A program made the translations under genes and the position numbers. A stretch of 64,000 nt of DNA, from assembly GCA_016713565.1 (NCBI GenBank), contig JADJOX010000007.1:1168501-1232500 (forward strand), written 5' to 3'. The notes below the pieces were generated by a model that had not been told where the DNA came from, searched no databases, and saw only the letters and a program-made list of their open reading frames with translations. How positions within the stretch are numbered: position 1 is the stretch's first letter; each line of letters opens with the position of its first letter. This DNA is from Ignavibacteriota bacterium (GTDB taxonomy: Bacteria > Bacteroidota > Ignavibacteria > Ignavibacteriales > Melioribacteraceae). Below, piece after piece: positions 27,064 through 35,774 of the stretch.

Positions 27064-28143
27064 TTATTTTACTTCTTGTGCATCTTTATTCAGCTTTTGA
27101 ACATCGCCGCTGCTGCGAATGTGTCCGATAGAATTTTTCTGCTTATATAGTTCTATATATTTTTCTTTTGGAATATTATTTTGCCAGTTTCCGGAGATCA
27201 TCCCGATCGCAATTATTGCGAAATAAATTGCAACAACTCCCGCGGCAATAATTTTTTTTGAAACTTTTTTATTTGAATAAACTAATTTAAGTTCAAGTGT
27301 ATCTTTAACGGGACAAACATCGACGCAGCTCATGCAGGTTGTGCACTCATCTGAAATTACAGTTTTTACTTTATCAACTTTTATAAAAGAAGGACATGCT
27401 TTCGCGCATAAGTTGCAGTCAATACAGCTTTGCGTATTTCTTCTAATTTTATTTGGACTGAAAAGTGAAATAAATCCTAGAAACGCTCCATAGGGACATA
27501 AATATCTGCACCAAAAATTTCTGAATATTATTGAAAGCAAAAAAAGAATTCCAATTACAATTAAAGAAAACTGAGAAATTTGAGCAAAGAAATAATACAT
27601 TTTCACGTCGGATATTACATTGTAAGGCGAATCAAGAAAAAACTTTAGAGCTTCCGCGGTCATTGAAAAAAATATTGCATTGGCAAAGAAACCCAATATC
27701 AAATATTTTAAGCTTCGCAACGGATAATCTAAAAACTTTGGCATTTGAATTCTTCTTTTAAATAACTTTTTCTGAATTTTTTCTCCAAAATCTCCGAGTG
27801 ATTCTGAAATAAAACCTACTGGACAAATCCAGCTGCAGAATGATTTTCCGAAAATAAACGAAACCGTAAGGATCCCTAAAAATATTATAAGACCGGCCGG
27901 ATGCGCTTGGTGAATTTCACCCGAAATTATAAAATAATATAAACTCATTAATGAACTAATAGGAAGAAATGCTTCAACACCGGGTGGTCTCTCATAGTAA
28001 GTTGTAGTACCGCCGCTTTCAAGAAAAGTTGTGAACAAGTAAAATTCTACTCCAATCCAAAGGATTATAGCAATAAAAAAAAGCTGAACAAATAATCTAT
28101 ATTTTTGAATAGGTTTTTCTAAGTTTTTATCTATTTTTGCCAT
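27064..28143 (-). CDS. NapH-like polyferredoxin membrane protein
   Basis: About 359 aa from the ATG at 28143 (MAKIDKN). Several membrane helices carry two CxxxCP motifs at helix ends (CSWICPVGF, CRYLCPYGAF). Two 4Fe-4S ferredoxin sites follow (CIDCNLCAKACP and CTTCMSCVDVCP), then a final helix. This is the NapH/NosR/CcoG architecture, a quinol-side electron carrier. The frame is open to 28212, but the extra codons cover the -35 box of a good promoter, so the shorter start is chosen. It leads the porin-nrfH-nrfA operon and may feed it electrons. Confidence 0.85.
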   Translation of the reverse strand: MAKIDKNLEKPIQKYRLFVQLFFIAIILWIGVEFYLFTTFLESGGTTTYYERPPGVEAFLPISSLMSLYYFIISGEIHQAHPAGLIIFLGILTVSFIFGKSFCSWICPVGFISESLGDFGEKIQKKLFKRRIQMPKFLDYPLRSLKYLILGFFANAIFFSMTAEALKFFLDSPYNVISDVKMYYFFAQISQFSLIVIGILFLLSIIFRNFWCRYLCPYGAFLGFISLFSPNKIRRNTQSCIDCNLCAKACPSFIKVDKVKTVISDECTTCMSCVDVCPVKDTLELKLVYSNKKVSKKIIAAGVVAIYFAIIAIGMISGNWQNNIPKEKYIELYKQKNSIGHIRSSGDVQKLNKDAQEVK

Positions 28144-28183
28144 TTTATTAAATTTTATAATCAGATTTTTAATTCTGTTATTC

Positions 28184-28212
28184 AATATATTAGAAAAAGA
28201 TATATTTGTCAA
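28184..28212 (-). promoter_or_regulatory. Sigma70-like promoter of the nitrite reductase operon
   Basis: On the minus strand: TTGACA (28207-28212), a 17-bp spacer, TATATT (28184-28189). The start of transcription would be near 28177, about 34 nt before the chosen ATG. An inverted repeat AATTTATT-TC-AATAAATT (28233-28250) is centred about 64 bp upstream of that point, a position used by CRP/FNR-class activators, but its sequence is not a clear FNR site. Confidence 0.6.
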
Positions 28213-28332
28213 CTTTATTCATATTCAATAAAAATTTATTTCAATAAATTATAATTCTTATTATTGAACATTTTTTTAAATGCTATGGAAATGACAAGAA
28301 AGGTGAAGTTAATTTATAAATATGAAATCGAT

Positions 28333-28896
28333 TTAGTTTTTATTTTTGTTTTTCTTCCAATCACTTTTTAATATTCCCATTACGTAAAAATCTATATAGT
28401 GATCATCAAAATACATTGCATGCCTTAAAGTTCCTTCTTTAATAAAGCCCGCATTTTCATAAACACTTATCGCGCTTAAATTTTCAACGCTTACATGAAG
28501 CTGAATTCTATTAAGATTTAAAGTAGCAAAAGCATAATCAATCATTAATTGAGTTGTTTCTTTTCCAAAACCTTTATTCCGGTTTTCTTTTTCTGCAATT
28601 GCTAAATAAAATATTGCCATTCTTCCAACCCAATCGATTCTGAAAAATGCAGTCGATCCAATTGATTTATTATTTTCTTTTTTACATATTGTGAAATAAA
28701 TTGTTGAATGATCTTTTTGTCTTTGCTTTATTCTGTCAATATGCTCTTCAATGTTTGTCGGTATTGCATAGTATAAACTTGCTCTTGCTTCGGGATGGTT
28801 TTCCGAAACTGAAATAATTTCCGCGTCGTTTTCCTGAGCAGCGCGCAGATAAATTTTTTTACCGAATAAAAATGGATTTTCCATTATCGAACTCAT
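28333..28896 (-). CDS. GNAT family N-acetyltransferase (RimJ/RimL type)
   Basis: 187 aa. The GNAT fold is shown by the opening IYLRAAQENDAEII, the acetyl-CoA loop ENRNKGFGKETTQLMIDYAF (about 108-127), and the family ending LNRIQLHVSVENLSAI with YENAGFIKEGTLR. Such enzymes acetylate N-termini, small amines or antibiotics; the substrate is not readable. An ATG four codons in (28884) is an alternative start. It is on the opposite strand to the next methyltransferase. Confidence 0.88.
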   Translation of the reverse strand: MSSIMENPFLFGKKIYLRAAQENDAEIISVSENHPEARASLYYAIPTNIEEHIDRIKQRQKDHSTIYFTICKKENNKSIGSTAFFRIDWVGRMAIFYLAIAEKENRNKGFGKETTQLMIDYAFATLNLNRIQLHVSVENLSAISVYENAGFIKEGTLRHAMYFDDHYIDFYVMGILKSDWKKNKNKN

Positions 28897-28949
28897 TTAA
28901 TAATTATTGTTTCATAAAAGTATCAAGTTTAAAAATAAAAAGTCAATAA

Positions 28950-29675
28950 ATGGAAAACGCGAAATTCTTTAATATACTTTCATCAAGCTATGATTTGATG
29001 ATAAATTTTGAAAATTCTCTGAAGAATAAATCAGAAAATTTTAAAAAATTTATTGAGCCCAATTATAAAAACGCACTTGATTTAGGTTGCGGAACCGGTG
29101 TTGATTCTATTGCTCTTTGTCAACTTGGATTAAATGTCACGGCTATTGATCATTCCGAAGAAATGATTAAACTTGCCATGATAAATGCGGAAAATAAAAA
29201 AGTTAAAATTAAATTTACCGCGGTTGATCTTTTAAAATTTGATTTTATAATAGGTTACGATATTATTGTTTCGCTGGGTAACACTTTATCAAACATTGAC
29301 AAGAAAAAATTAAACAGCATAATAAAAATCGCTTCAAAGAATTTAAATTCGAACGGCAAAATATTAATTCAAATTATCAATTATTCAGTTATTCCCAAAG
29401 ATAAAGATTATGTTCTCAACACTTTCGAAAACGAAAATATGATAATTGTAAGAAAATATTCCTTTAAAGATGATAAAATGTTTTTCATAATTGAATTAAC
29501 AGATAAAGAACGGCAAACATCCGAGCAAATAATTACAAAAATCCATCCTCACTCATTTGAAGATTTTAAAAAAGCCGCTAATCAAAATAATCTCAAAATA
29601 AAAATTTATGGCAGTTTATCTCAAGACATTTTTAAGCAAGATGCAAAAGATTTAGTAATTAGCTTAACTAAATAA
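28950..29675 (+). CDS. Class I SAM-dependent methyltransferase
   Basis: 241 aa. Motif I ALDLGCGTGVDSIAL (about 42-56), motif II TAIDHSEEMI, and IVSLGNTLSNID before the beta4 strand region. This is the Methyltransf_11/25 layout used on small molecules. A single gene, convergent with the GyrI-like pseudogene (its last 8 bases overlap that gene's stop region). Substrate unknown. Confidence 0.82.
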   Translation: MENAKFFNILSSSYDLMINFENSLKNKSENFKKFIEPNYKNALDLGCGTGVDSIALCQLGLNVTAIDHSEEMIKLAMINAENKKVKIKFTAVDLLKFDFIIGYDIIVSLGNTLSNIDKKKLNSIIKIASKNLNSNGKILIQIINYSVIPKDKDYVLNTFENENMIIVRKYSFKDDKMFFIIELTDKERQTSEQIITKIHPHSFEDFKKAANQNNLKIKIYGSLSQDIFKQDAKDLVISLTK

Positions 29676-30272
29676 AAGGCTGCCTTATTATCGTTTTCCA
29701 ATTTTTCGGATCGGCTTTTCGAATATCACTTAAATAAATTTCATGATGTTTGCCGGAAAGTTTAAATCCTTTTTCCTCAATGAATTTATGAAGTTTACTT
29801 ATAACCGGTCCTTCTTCAGAAAATGGTCCAATGTGTAAAACTTGAACGGCTTTCCCTTCAGTAAATTTTTCAAACTTTATTTTGTCAACCGCACCTGTGT
29901 TTTTTTTCTTTTTAAATTCCGATATTCCTTTTTCAACTAATTCAATAGTTATAAACTCCGGCTGCATAATCATTGCATTCCATTTCCATTCATCTTTTTT
30001 ATCTATGCTGAAATTTTCCATATCGTTTATCCACCATAAACCTTCAAGCGGCATAACGGCATAATCAATTTGTAATGATTTTTTAATCATAAATTTAATT
30101 ATGTACGACAAACCAAATAAAACTTCAACCGCGTTTTTGTAATCTTGTGAAGTATTTGGATTTCCTTTTCCCTCAATTATTAAAAACGTAATTCCGGAAC
30201 TTCAATAATTTCCGCATTCGGTTTTGCTTTATACAAATTTTTAAATGTTTTTTTAAAATCAATTTTTTCCAT
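29668..30272 (-). pseudogene. GyrI-like small-molecule-binding protein, broken by a frameshift
   Basis: The gene should start at the ATG at 30272 (MEKIDFKKTFKNLYKAKP...) but hits TAA after 30 codons at 30180-30182. The rest of the protein continues in another frame, from about IEGKGNPNTSQDYKNAVE through EGLWW, HIGPFSEEGP and the C-terminus at 29668, a good match to the GyrI-like (COG4832) family of ~200 aa. Adding one base to the five-A run at 30182-30186 (plus strand) joins the two parts. The downstream frame alone has only a TTG without family support as a start. It lies 41 bp after the MerR gene, which has the same kind of domain. Confidence 0.8.
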
Positions 30273-30313
30273 TTATTCACCGAAGAAAAATTTATAGTAA
30301 TTCTAATTTTTTA

Positions 30314-31120
30314 TTATTGAAGTAAAATCTGAATTTCAGTTAAATAATTATTCGGATTTCCCTTAAATATCATTCCCGGACCTTTAATATAAACTTCTCT
30401 ACTCGGCAAAATGGTTTTATAATTTTTTTCATTTAAATAAGAGAAAAGTTTTTTATAAGAATCAGATAAATATTCATATGGACCTTTGTGAATTAAACTA
30501 ATGCATGTTCCGCCTTTTAATTCTCTCACGGAAATATTTTCAATATCTTTGCCGTTTCTAATCGGTACGCATGCTTCAAAATCAGCGTCGTTTTCTTTAT
30601 ATTCATTATCATAATAAAGTGTTAATGGCTTACCATTAATTTTACTTCCAAAGTTTTTACCTAAAACTTTAAAACCTTCTCCAACTTCGGAATATTTTCC
30701 ATTCATTCTGAAACCCGCAATTAAAATGGTTTCAAGTTCCTTTTCCTCAATTTCAAATTCATTATTATTTTTCATTTTTATCTCGCTTTCATTTACTAAA
30801 ATATTTTCTATCGCTCTTGAAATCTCATTATATCTATTTACTTTTTTTTCGATTTCCAAAAGTTTTACTTTAAGCTGACCGACTAAATCCGACTCAGAGT
30901 TGCAGCTTGATAAAATTTCTTTAATCTCTTGAATTGAAAAATCCAATTCACGCAAAATCTTAATTGATTTAGCTTTTTCATAATCTTTTTCCGAAAAGTA
31001 TCTGTAATTAGTAAATTCATCAATTTCCGATGGAATAAGTAATTCCTTTTCATGATAAAATCGCAATGTCTTTATTGGAATCTGCGTTATTTTTGATAAC
31101 TCGCCAATTGAAAATCTCAT
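30314..31120 (-). CDS. MerR-family regulator with GyrI-like effector domain (BmrR type)
   Basis: 268 aa. N-terminal winged helix-turn-helix MFSIGELSK-type opening (MRFSIGELSKITQIPIKTLRFY, residues 1-22 in two parts: HTH 3-22, then YRYFSEKDYEKAKSIK), a dimer helix (~75-110) and a C-terminal GyrI-like drug-sensing domain (~125-268, LKGGTCISLIHKGPY). BmrR-type proteins bind cationic or aromatic compounds and twist a promoter with an over-long spacer. Such a promoter is present just upstream, so autoregulation is likely. The next gene is a broken stand-alone GyrI-like protein. Confidence 0.88.
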   Translation of the reverse strand: MRFSIGELSKITQIPIKTLRFYHEKELLIPSEIDEFTNYRYFSEKDYEKAKSIKILRELDFSIQEIKEILSSCNSESDLVGQLKVKLLEIEKKVNRYNEISRAIENILVNESEIKMKNNNEFEIEEKELETILIAGFRMNGKYSEVGEGFKVLGKNFGSKINGKPLTLYYDNEYKENDADFEACVPIRNGKDIENISVRELKGGTCISLIHKGPYEYLSDSYKKLFSYLNEKNYKTILPSREVYIKGPGMIFKGNPNNYLTEIQILLQ

Positions 31121-31150
31121 CTCAACCTATATTGATTAATTTACATTTTA

Positions 31151-31181
31151 AAAATAAGCACTCCACCAAGTGGAGAGTCAA
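31151..31181 (-). promoter_or_regulatory. MerR-type promoter/operator with 19-bp spacer
   Basis: On the minus strand TTGACT (31176-31181) and TATTTT (31151-31156) are separated by exactly 19 bp, the spacer length of MerR-controlled promoters. The spacer holds a dyad, CTCCAC-TTG-GTGGAG (31161-31175 region), which as I recall resembles the BmrR operator of Bacillus. Transcription would start about 24 nt before the ATG of the MerR gene. Confidence 0.75.
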
Positions 31182-31286
31182 TATTTATTTAACATATTTT
31201 CAAAATATTAATAATTTATTTTGGCGGTTTATTTTACTATCTTGTAAAGAATTTTTGTCTGCAATAACACGAAAGTTTTTACAAAT

Positions 31287-31796
31287 TTGAAAAAAATCAT
31301 TCCAATTTTTTTAATAACAATCATTTCACTGAATTCATTCGGGTTTGATTTTATTGCCGAATATTTAATTTACAAGTGCAGGGAAACTTTTGAAGAATCA
31401 TTGATAGAACAAATTGATAAATCTGAAATTATAGTGTTTGATTATAATTCAATTGAGAAATGCAAATTTGTGCTATATGATGATGAAATTGAATACGATG
31501 GACAAATGTACGATATTGTTAGGAAGGAAGAAAAAAATAACAGCATATATTTTTACTGTATAAATGACAAAATTGAAAGCAGTATTAAAAGGAGATTAAA
31601 CAAAGAAACCGAAGATCAAAAATTGCCTTCACATGCATATTTTATTCAAAAAAATATTGTTAAAATTTTTATAGCCCCATCTAGTTATACAAACATTTTC
31701 GTTAAGCGCAAATTAATATTCCCTGAAATAAAAATTAGTTTTTACAAATCAGTTAATAGTGATGTAATTTCTCCGCCGCCGAATTTTACCGTTTGA
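31287..31796 (+). CDS. Secreted protein of unknown function
   Basis: 169 aa, read from a TTG at 31287, giving a signal peptide (MKKIIPIFLITIISLNSFG, cut near residue 19-20). The mature part has three cysteines and no recognised domain; it ends in a proline-rich tail (PPPNFTV). It is followed after 66 bp by a TonB-dependent receptor gene in the same direction, which has its own ribosome site. No function can be assigned. The TTG start is uncertain because no clear ribosome site precedes it. Confidence 0.5.
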   Translation: MKKIIPIFLITIISLNSFGFDFIAEYLIYKCRETFEESLIEQIDKSEIIVFDYNSIEKCKFVLYDDEIEYDGQMYDIVRKEEKNNSIYFYCINDKIESSIKRRLNKETEDQKLPSHAYFIQKNIVKIFIAPSSYTNIFVKRKLIFPEIKISFYKSVNSDVISPPPNFTV

Positions 31797-31862
31797 TGTT
31801 GAATCAATAAGCGTAAATACTTAAAAATATTTAACCAAAACGTAATTTTTTAAAGGAGAAGT

Positions 31863-34124
31863 ATGAAAAAATCTGCTTTCATACTGATTTTTCTTTTCCT
31901 TTTTTCCCTTGCCAATTTATTCGGACAATCAATGATTTCCGGTGTAATTACAAGTAAAGAAAACGGAGAAAAATTAGTAGGTGTAAACATTTATATAAAT
32001 GAACTTCAAAAAAGTACAATTTCAAATTCAAACGGTGAATACAAATTTGGCAATATTCCATTAGGCAAATATCAAATTCAGTTTAGTTTTTTGGGATTCA
32101 AGCCGGAAATAGTGACGGTGAATGTTTCTGAAAATTTATTTGTTCAAAATGTAAGTTTAAGTCGTGCAAATATAAATCTTGGAGAAGTTTTAGTTCTCGG
32201 AAATTCCGCAAGAGCGAAAGAAAAAATTCCATACAAAGTAGAAACTGTATCCAAAGAAAAATTGGAAAATAACGGATATATAAATATTACAAATTCTTTA
32301 TCGCTTTTACCCGGAATTTCAGAACTTACAAACGGATCTGGAATTTCAAAACCGGTTGTTAGAGGTTTGTTCGGTTATAGAATAGCGCCGATTGTAAACG
32401 GACTTAGAATAGATAATCAGCAATGGCAAGATGAACATGATTTCGGATTAACAGATCTCGGAGCTGAAAGTATTGAAATAATAGAAGGTCCAGCTTCGCT
32501 GTTATTCGGTTCTCAAGCTTTGGGAGGAATAATCAGAATCAATAATGAAAAAAATGCTCCGCAAAATGAAATTATTGGAAATTATAACCTGAAGATTTTT
32601 TCCAATACGCTTGGAGCAAACACCGAACTTGGATTAAAAGGAACAAAAGATGTATTAAGCTGGCAATTTCACTTAAACGGTAAAAGTCATGCCGATTATT
32701 TAGCCGGCGGAAGTGAAAAAATTCCAAATACAAGATTTGCGGAAATTGGCGCATCAACAATGTTAAGCTATAATCCTTCATGGGGAATTAGTTCATTGAA
32801 CTATAATTTTTCTCGTCAAATAAACGGAATTGTTGAAGAAGCTGATTTAACCAATATTAAAGATTTGGAAGAAGAACATTTTGAACGTGAGTTTGAGGGA
32901 CCGCATCATACTGTTGATTTTCATATCGCTTCGCTGCGGAATACTATTCTACTAAATAGTTCGTTAATAAAATTAAATCTAGGTTTTCAAAATAATCACA
33001 GGATAGAAGATGAAGGTACGGAAAACATGTCAGTCGAAACCGAGGAAAATGAACTTGACGTAATATTAAATACTTTTTCACTCGATGCTCAATGGATAAA
33101 ACCTTTCAGTGAAAAAACCGAACTAACTTTAGGCGCTCAGGGAGTTTTACAAAACAATCAAAATGACGGCAAAAGAATTTTAATACCCAATGCAGAAACC
33201 AATGAAATTTCATTTTTTACATACCTTAAGCAGAATGTCGGATTAGTGGATTTAGACGCCGGATTAAGATATGATATAAAGAATATTCACACTGAAGAAA
33301 TGGGAATTATTAATACAGCAAACTATTTTAAAACAATTGAAAACGATTATAAAACAATTAACGGCGCTTTAGGCGCGTCATTTACGGCAACCGAAAATTT
33401 AATAATTAAAGCTAATATTGCAACCGGATACAGAGCGCCTAATCTTGCCGAACTTTCTTCTAATGGAGTTCACGAAGGAACAACAAGATATGAACTTGGA
33501 AACGAAAATATGAAAAGCGAACAAAGTCTGCAAACTGATTTCGGTATAAACTTTCACAATAATGATTTAAATGCAAATGTGAATCTGTTTTATAATCATA
33601 TAAATAATTTTATTTTTCTTCAACCGACAAATATGTTTATTGATATTAACAGAGTCTATCAATTTATGCAGAATGACGCAAACCTAAAAGGAGGCGAAAT
33701 TAGTATTGATTGGAGTTTAACAAATTGTTTTGATTTAGGCGGTTCTTATTCAACGGTTATTGGTCAAAAGAGCGATGATTCATATCTTCCTTTTATGCCC
33801 GCCGATAAAATTATAGGAAGCATAAAATATCATTTGAGAGAATTAAGCTCCTTAAAGAATTTTTATATATTAGTTACGCTTAGAAATTATCTAAAACAAA
33901 ATAAAGTAGCTGAGGAAGAACTTCCGACACCGGCTTACACGTTGGTCGATTTAAGCTTAGGTTCTGCAGTAAATATTTTCGATCTTGATTTTGACCTTGC
34001 AATAAACGCCACAAATTTATTGGATAAAAAATTTTTTGATCATTTAAGTTTATTAAAACCGCTTGGCATACTTAATATGGGAAGAAATATTTCGTTGGTC
34101 TTAAACGTTCCATTTTCACTATAA
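31863..34124 (+). CDS. TonB-dependent outer-membrane receptor
   Basis: 753 aa with a signal peptide ending LFGQS and an AAAGGAG ribosome site. An N-terminal CarboxypepD_reg-like domain (~24-105, GVITSKENGEKLVGVNIY) is followed by a plug domain (~120-235, LSLLPGISELTNGSG and IEIIEGPASLLFGSQALGG) and a 22-stranded barrel ending in the typical aromatic C-terminal strand (LVLNVPFSL). There is an acidic, histidine-bearing stretch (EEEHFEREFEGPHH, about 338-351) that could bind metal ions. The substrate is open: metal chelate or B12 are possible. No B12 riboswitch was seen upstream. Confidence 0.92.
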   Translation: MKKSAFILIFLFLFSLANLFGQSMISGVITSKENGEKLVGVNIYINELQKSTISNSNGEYKFGNIPLGKYQIQFSFLGFKPEIVTVNVSENLFVQNVSLSRANINLGEVLVLGNSARAKEKIPYKVETVSKEKLENNGYINITNSLSLLPGISELTNGSGISKPVVRGLFGYRIAPIVNGLRIDNQQWQDEHDFGLTDLGAESIEIIEGPASLLFGSQALGGIIRINNEKNAPQNEIIGNYNLKIFSNTLGANTELGLKGTKDVLSWQFHLNGKSHADYLAGGSEKIPNTRFAEIGASTMLSYNPSWGISSLNYNFSRQINGIVEEADLTNIKDLEEEHFEREFEGPHHTVDFHIASLRNTILLNSSLIKLNLGFQNNHRIEDEGTENMSVETEENELDVILNTFSLDAQWIKPFSEKTELTLGAQGVLQNNQNDGKRILIPNAETNEISFFTYLKQNVGLVDLDAGLRYDIKNIHTEEMGIINTANYFKTIENDYKTINGALGASFTATENLIIKANIATGYRAPNLAELSSNGVHEGTTRYELGNENMKSEQSLQTDFGINFHNNDLNANVNLFYNHINNFIFLQPTNMFIDINRVYQFMQNDANLKGGEISIDWSLTNCFDLGGSYSTVIGQKSDDSYLPFMPADKIIGSIKYHLRELSSLKNFYILVTLRNYLKQNKVAEEELPTPAYTLVDLSLGSAVNIFDLDFDLAINATNLLDKKFFDHLSLLKPLGILNMGRNISLVLNVPFSL

Positions 34125-34134
34125 TAAATTCATT

Positions 34135-34167
34135 AGCCGGTTCGGTTTTATCAATTCCGGATCGGCT
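34135..34167 (+). terminator. Hairpin after the TonB receptor gene
   Basis: AGCCGGTTCGG (34135-34145) pairs with CCGGATCGGCT (34157-34167), 11 bp with two G-U pairs and an 11-nt loop. The T-tract is weak, so it is a probable rather than certain terminator. Confidence 0.5.
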
Positions 34168-34259
34168 TATATTACAATCTCCTTTTAAAAATAATTATTC
34201 TCTTATTATATTTAAGATTCATTTACCATTTACTTATTTAAATAAGAAAGGACAGTTTC

Positions 34260-35774
34260 TTGAATATTTTATTGGTATATCCGGAAATGCCTGATACTTT
34301 TTGGTCAATGAAATACGCAACAAAGGTTTTCGGTAAAAAAGCGATGTATCCGCCGCTTGGATTGATAACCATTTCAAACTTGCTTCCGTCTACTTGGAAA
34401 AAAAAATTAGTTGATCTAAATGTAACAGCACTTACAAAAGAAAATATTCTATGGGCCGATTATATTTTTATTAGCGCTATGAATGTACAGGAAGAATCAG
34501 CGAGAATAATAATTTCCGAATGCAAAAAACTTAACAAGAAAATTGTTGCCGGCGGAACATTATTTACGCATGAGTTTGATAAATTCAGTGAAGTCGATCA
34601 TTTTGTATTAAATGAAGCTGAAATCACTTTACCATTATTTTTAAATGACCTAACACACAACACACTGAAAAAAATATATAGTACCGAACAATTTGCAAAT
34701 GTTGAAGAAAGTCCTTTACCCGATTGGAGTCTGGTAGACGTTAAAAACTATCATTACGCTATAGTTCAATATTCGCGAGGCTGTCCATATAATTGCGATT
34801 TTTGTGATGTAACTTCTTTATTCGGCAGAAAACCAAGAACAAAAACTTCAGTACAAATCATTAATGAACTGAATGAAATTGCCAAGTATGAAAATTTTCC
34901 ATTCATTCTTTTTGCTGATGACAATTTAATTGGCAATAGAAGAATATTAATGAGTGATCTTCTTCCGGCATTAATTGAATGGCGTAAGAAAAATAATCCA
35001 TCTGTTTATTTTGCGACACAAGTTACTATAAATTTATCGGATGATGAAAAACTGATGAAACTTATGCTTGAAGCCGGCTTCAGACATATTTTTGTCGGTA
35101 TTGAAACTCCTGATGAAACAAGTCTTTTGGAAAGCAGAAAAACTCAAAATCTTAAAAGAAATTTGCTCGATTCAATTAAGAAATTGAATGAAAATGGATT
35201 TATTGTTGTCGGAGGATTCATTGTTGGTTTCGATACTGATGACGAAGGAATTTTTCAGCGGCAAATAGATTTTATACAAGAAAGCGGAATAGTTTTAGCA
35301 ACTGTAAATGTGTTAAAAGCTCCTCCCGGAACCGAACTTTACGAAAGAATGAAAAATGAAAATAGGCTAATTGATGGTTTCTCATTTCATGAAGGCGAAA
35401 GCAATTTTATTCCAAAAATGAACAAAGAGATTCTGAGTAAAGGATTTGATAAATTAATCTCAACCGTATATTCACCAAATGCTATTTTTGAAAGAAATAA
35501 AAAATTTATTTCTACATATCAATTTCCAAAAACAGAAACTAAAATCCCAAATCCTTCCATAAAGATATATTTAGTTCCGTTTTTAAGAAGCGTTTATTTA
35601 ATTGGAATTAAAAGTAAATTAAGACTGCATTATTGGAAAACGATTATCTGGACTTTTATCAACAACAAAAATTTTATTGATCACGGCGTTTTCAACGGCG
35701 TTATGATTTACCAATTGCAAAAACTTTATGATAAATATAATTTTACAAAAAATAATGATTCCTTATACAGTTAA
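34260..35774 (+). CDS. B12-binding-domain radical SAM enzyme
   Basis: 504 aa from a TTG at 34260 with AAGGA eight bases upstream. N-terminal cobalamin-binding Rossmann domain (~1-140: ILLVYPEMPDTFWSMK, YPPLGLITISNLLP), then the radical SAM barrel with the cluster motif CPYNCDFC (Cys175, Cys179, Cys182) and GVETP-like FVGIETPDETSL. The C-terminal part (~400-504) resembles the DUF4070 extension. Such enzymes do methylations or rearrangements of lipids, tetrapyrroles or peptides; the product is unknown. The stop codon overlaps the start of the next exporter gene (TAATG), so the two are coupled. Confidence 0.88.
   Translation: MNILLVYPEMPDTFWSMKYATKVFGKKAMYPPLGLITISNLLPSTWKKKLVDLNVTALTKENILWADYIFISAMNVQEESARIIISECKKLNKKIVAGGTLFTHEFDKFSEVDHFVLNEAEITLPLFLNDLTHNTLKKIYSTEQFANVEESPLPDWSLVDVKNYHYAIVQYSRGCPYNCDFCDVTSLFGRKPRTKTSVQIINELNEIAKYENFPFILFADDNLIGNRRILMSDLLPALIEWRKKNNPSVYFATQVTINLSDDEKLMKLMLEAGFRHIFVGIETPDETSLLESRKTQNLKRNLLDSIKKLNENGFIVVGGFIVGFDTDDEGIFQRQIDFIQESGIVLATVNVLKAPPGTELYERMKNENRLIDGFSFHEGESNFIPKMNKEILSKGFDKLISTVYSPNAIFERNKKFISTYQFPKTETKIPNPSIKIYLVPFLRSVYLIGIKSKLRLHYWKTIIWTFINNKNFIDHGVFNGVMIYQLQKLYDKYNFTKNNDSLYS

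Noticed and set aside
28144..28212. Longer N-terminus of the NapH-like protein
   Set aside because: It would cover both boxes of the likely promoter and has no family similarity.
31121..31286. Hairpin before the TonB receptor region as a B12 riboswitch
   Set aside because: No B12 box or long structured RNA is present, and the hairpin is the spacer dyad of the MerR-type promoter facing the other way.
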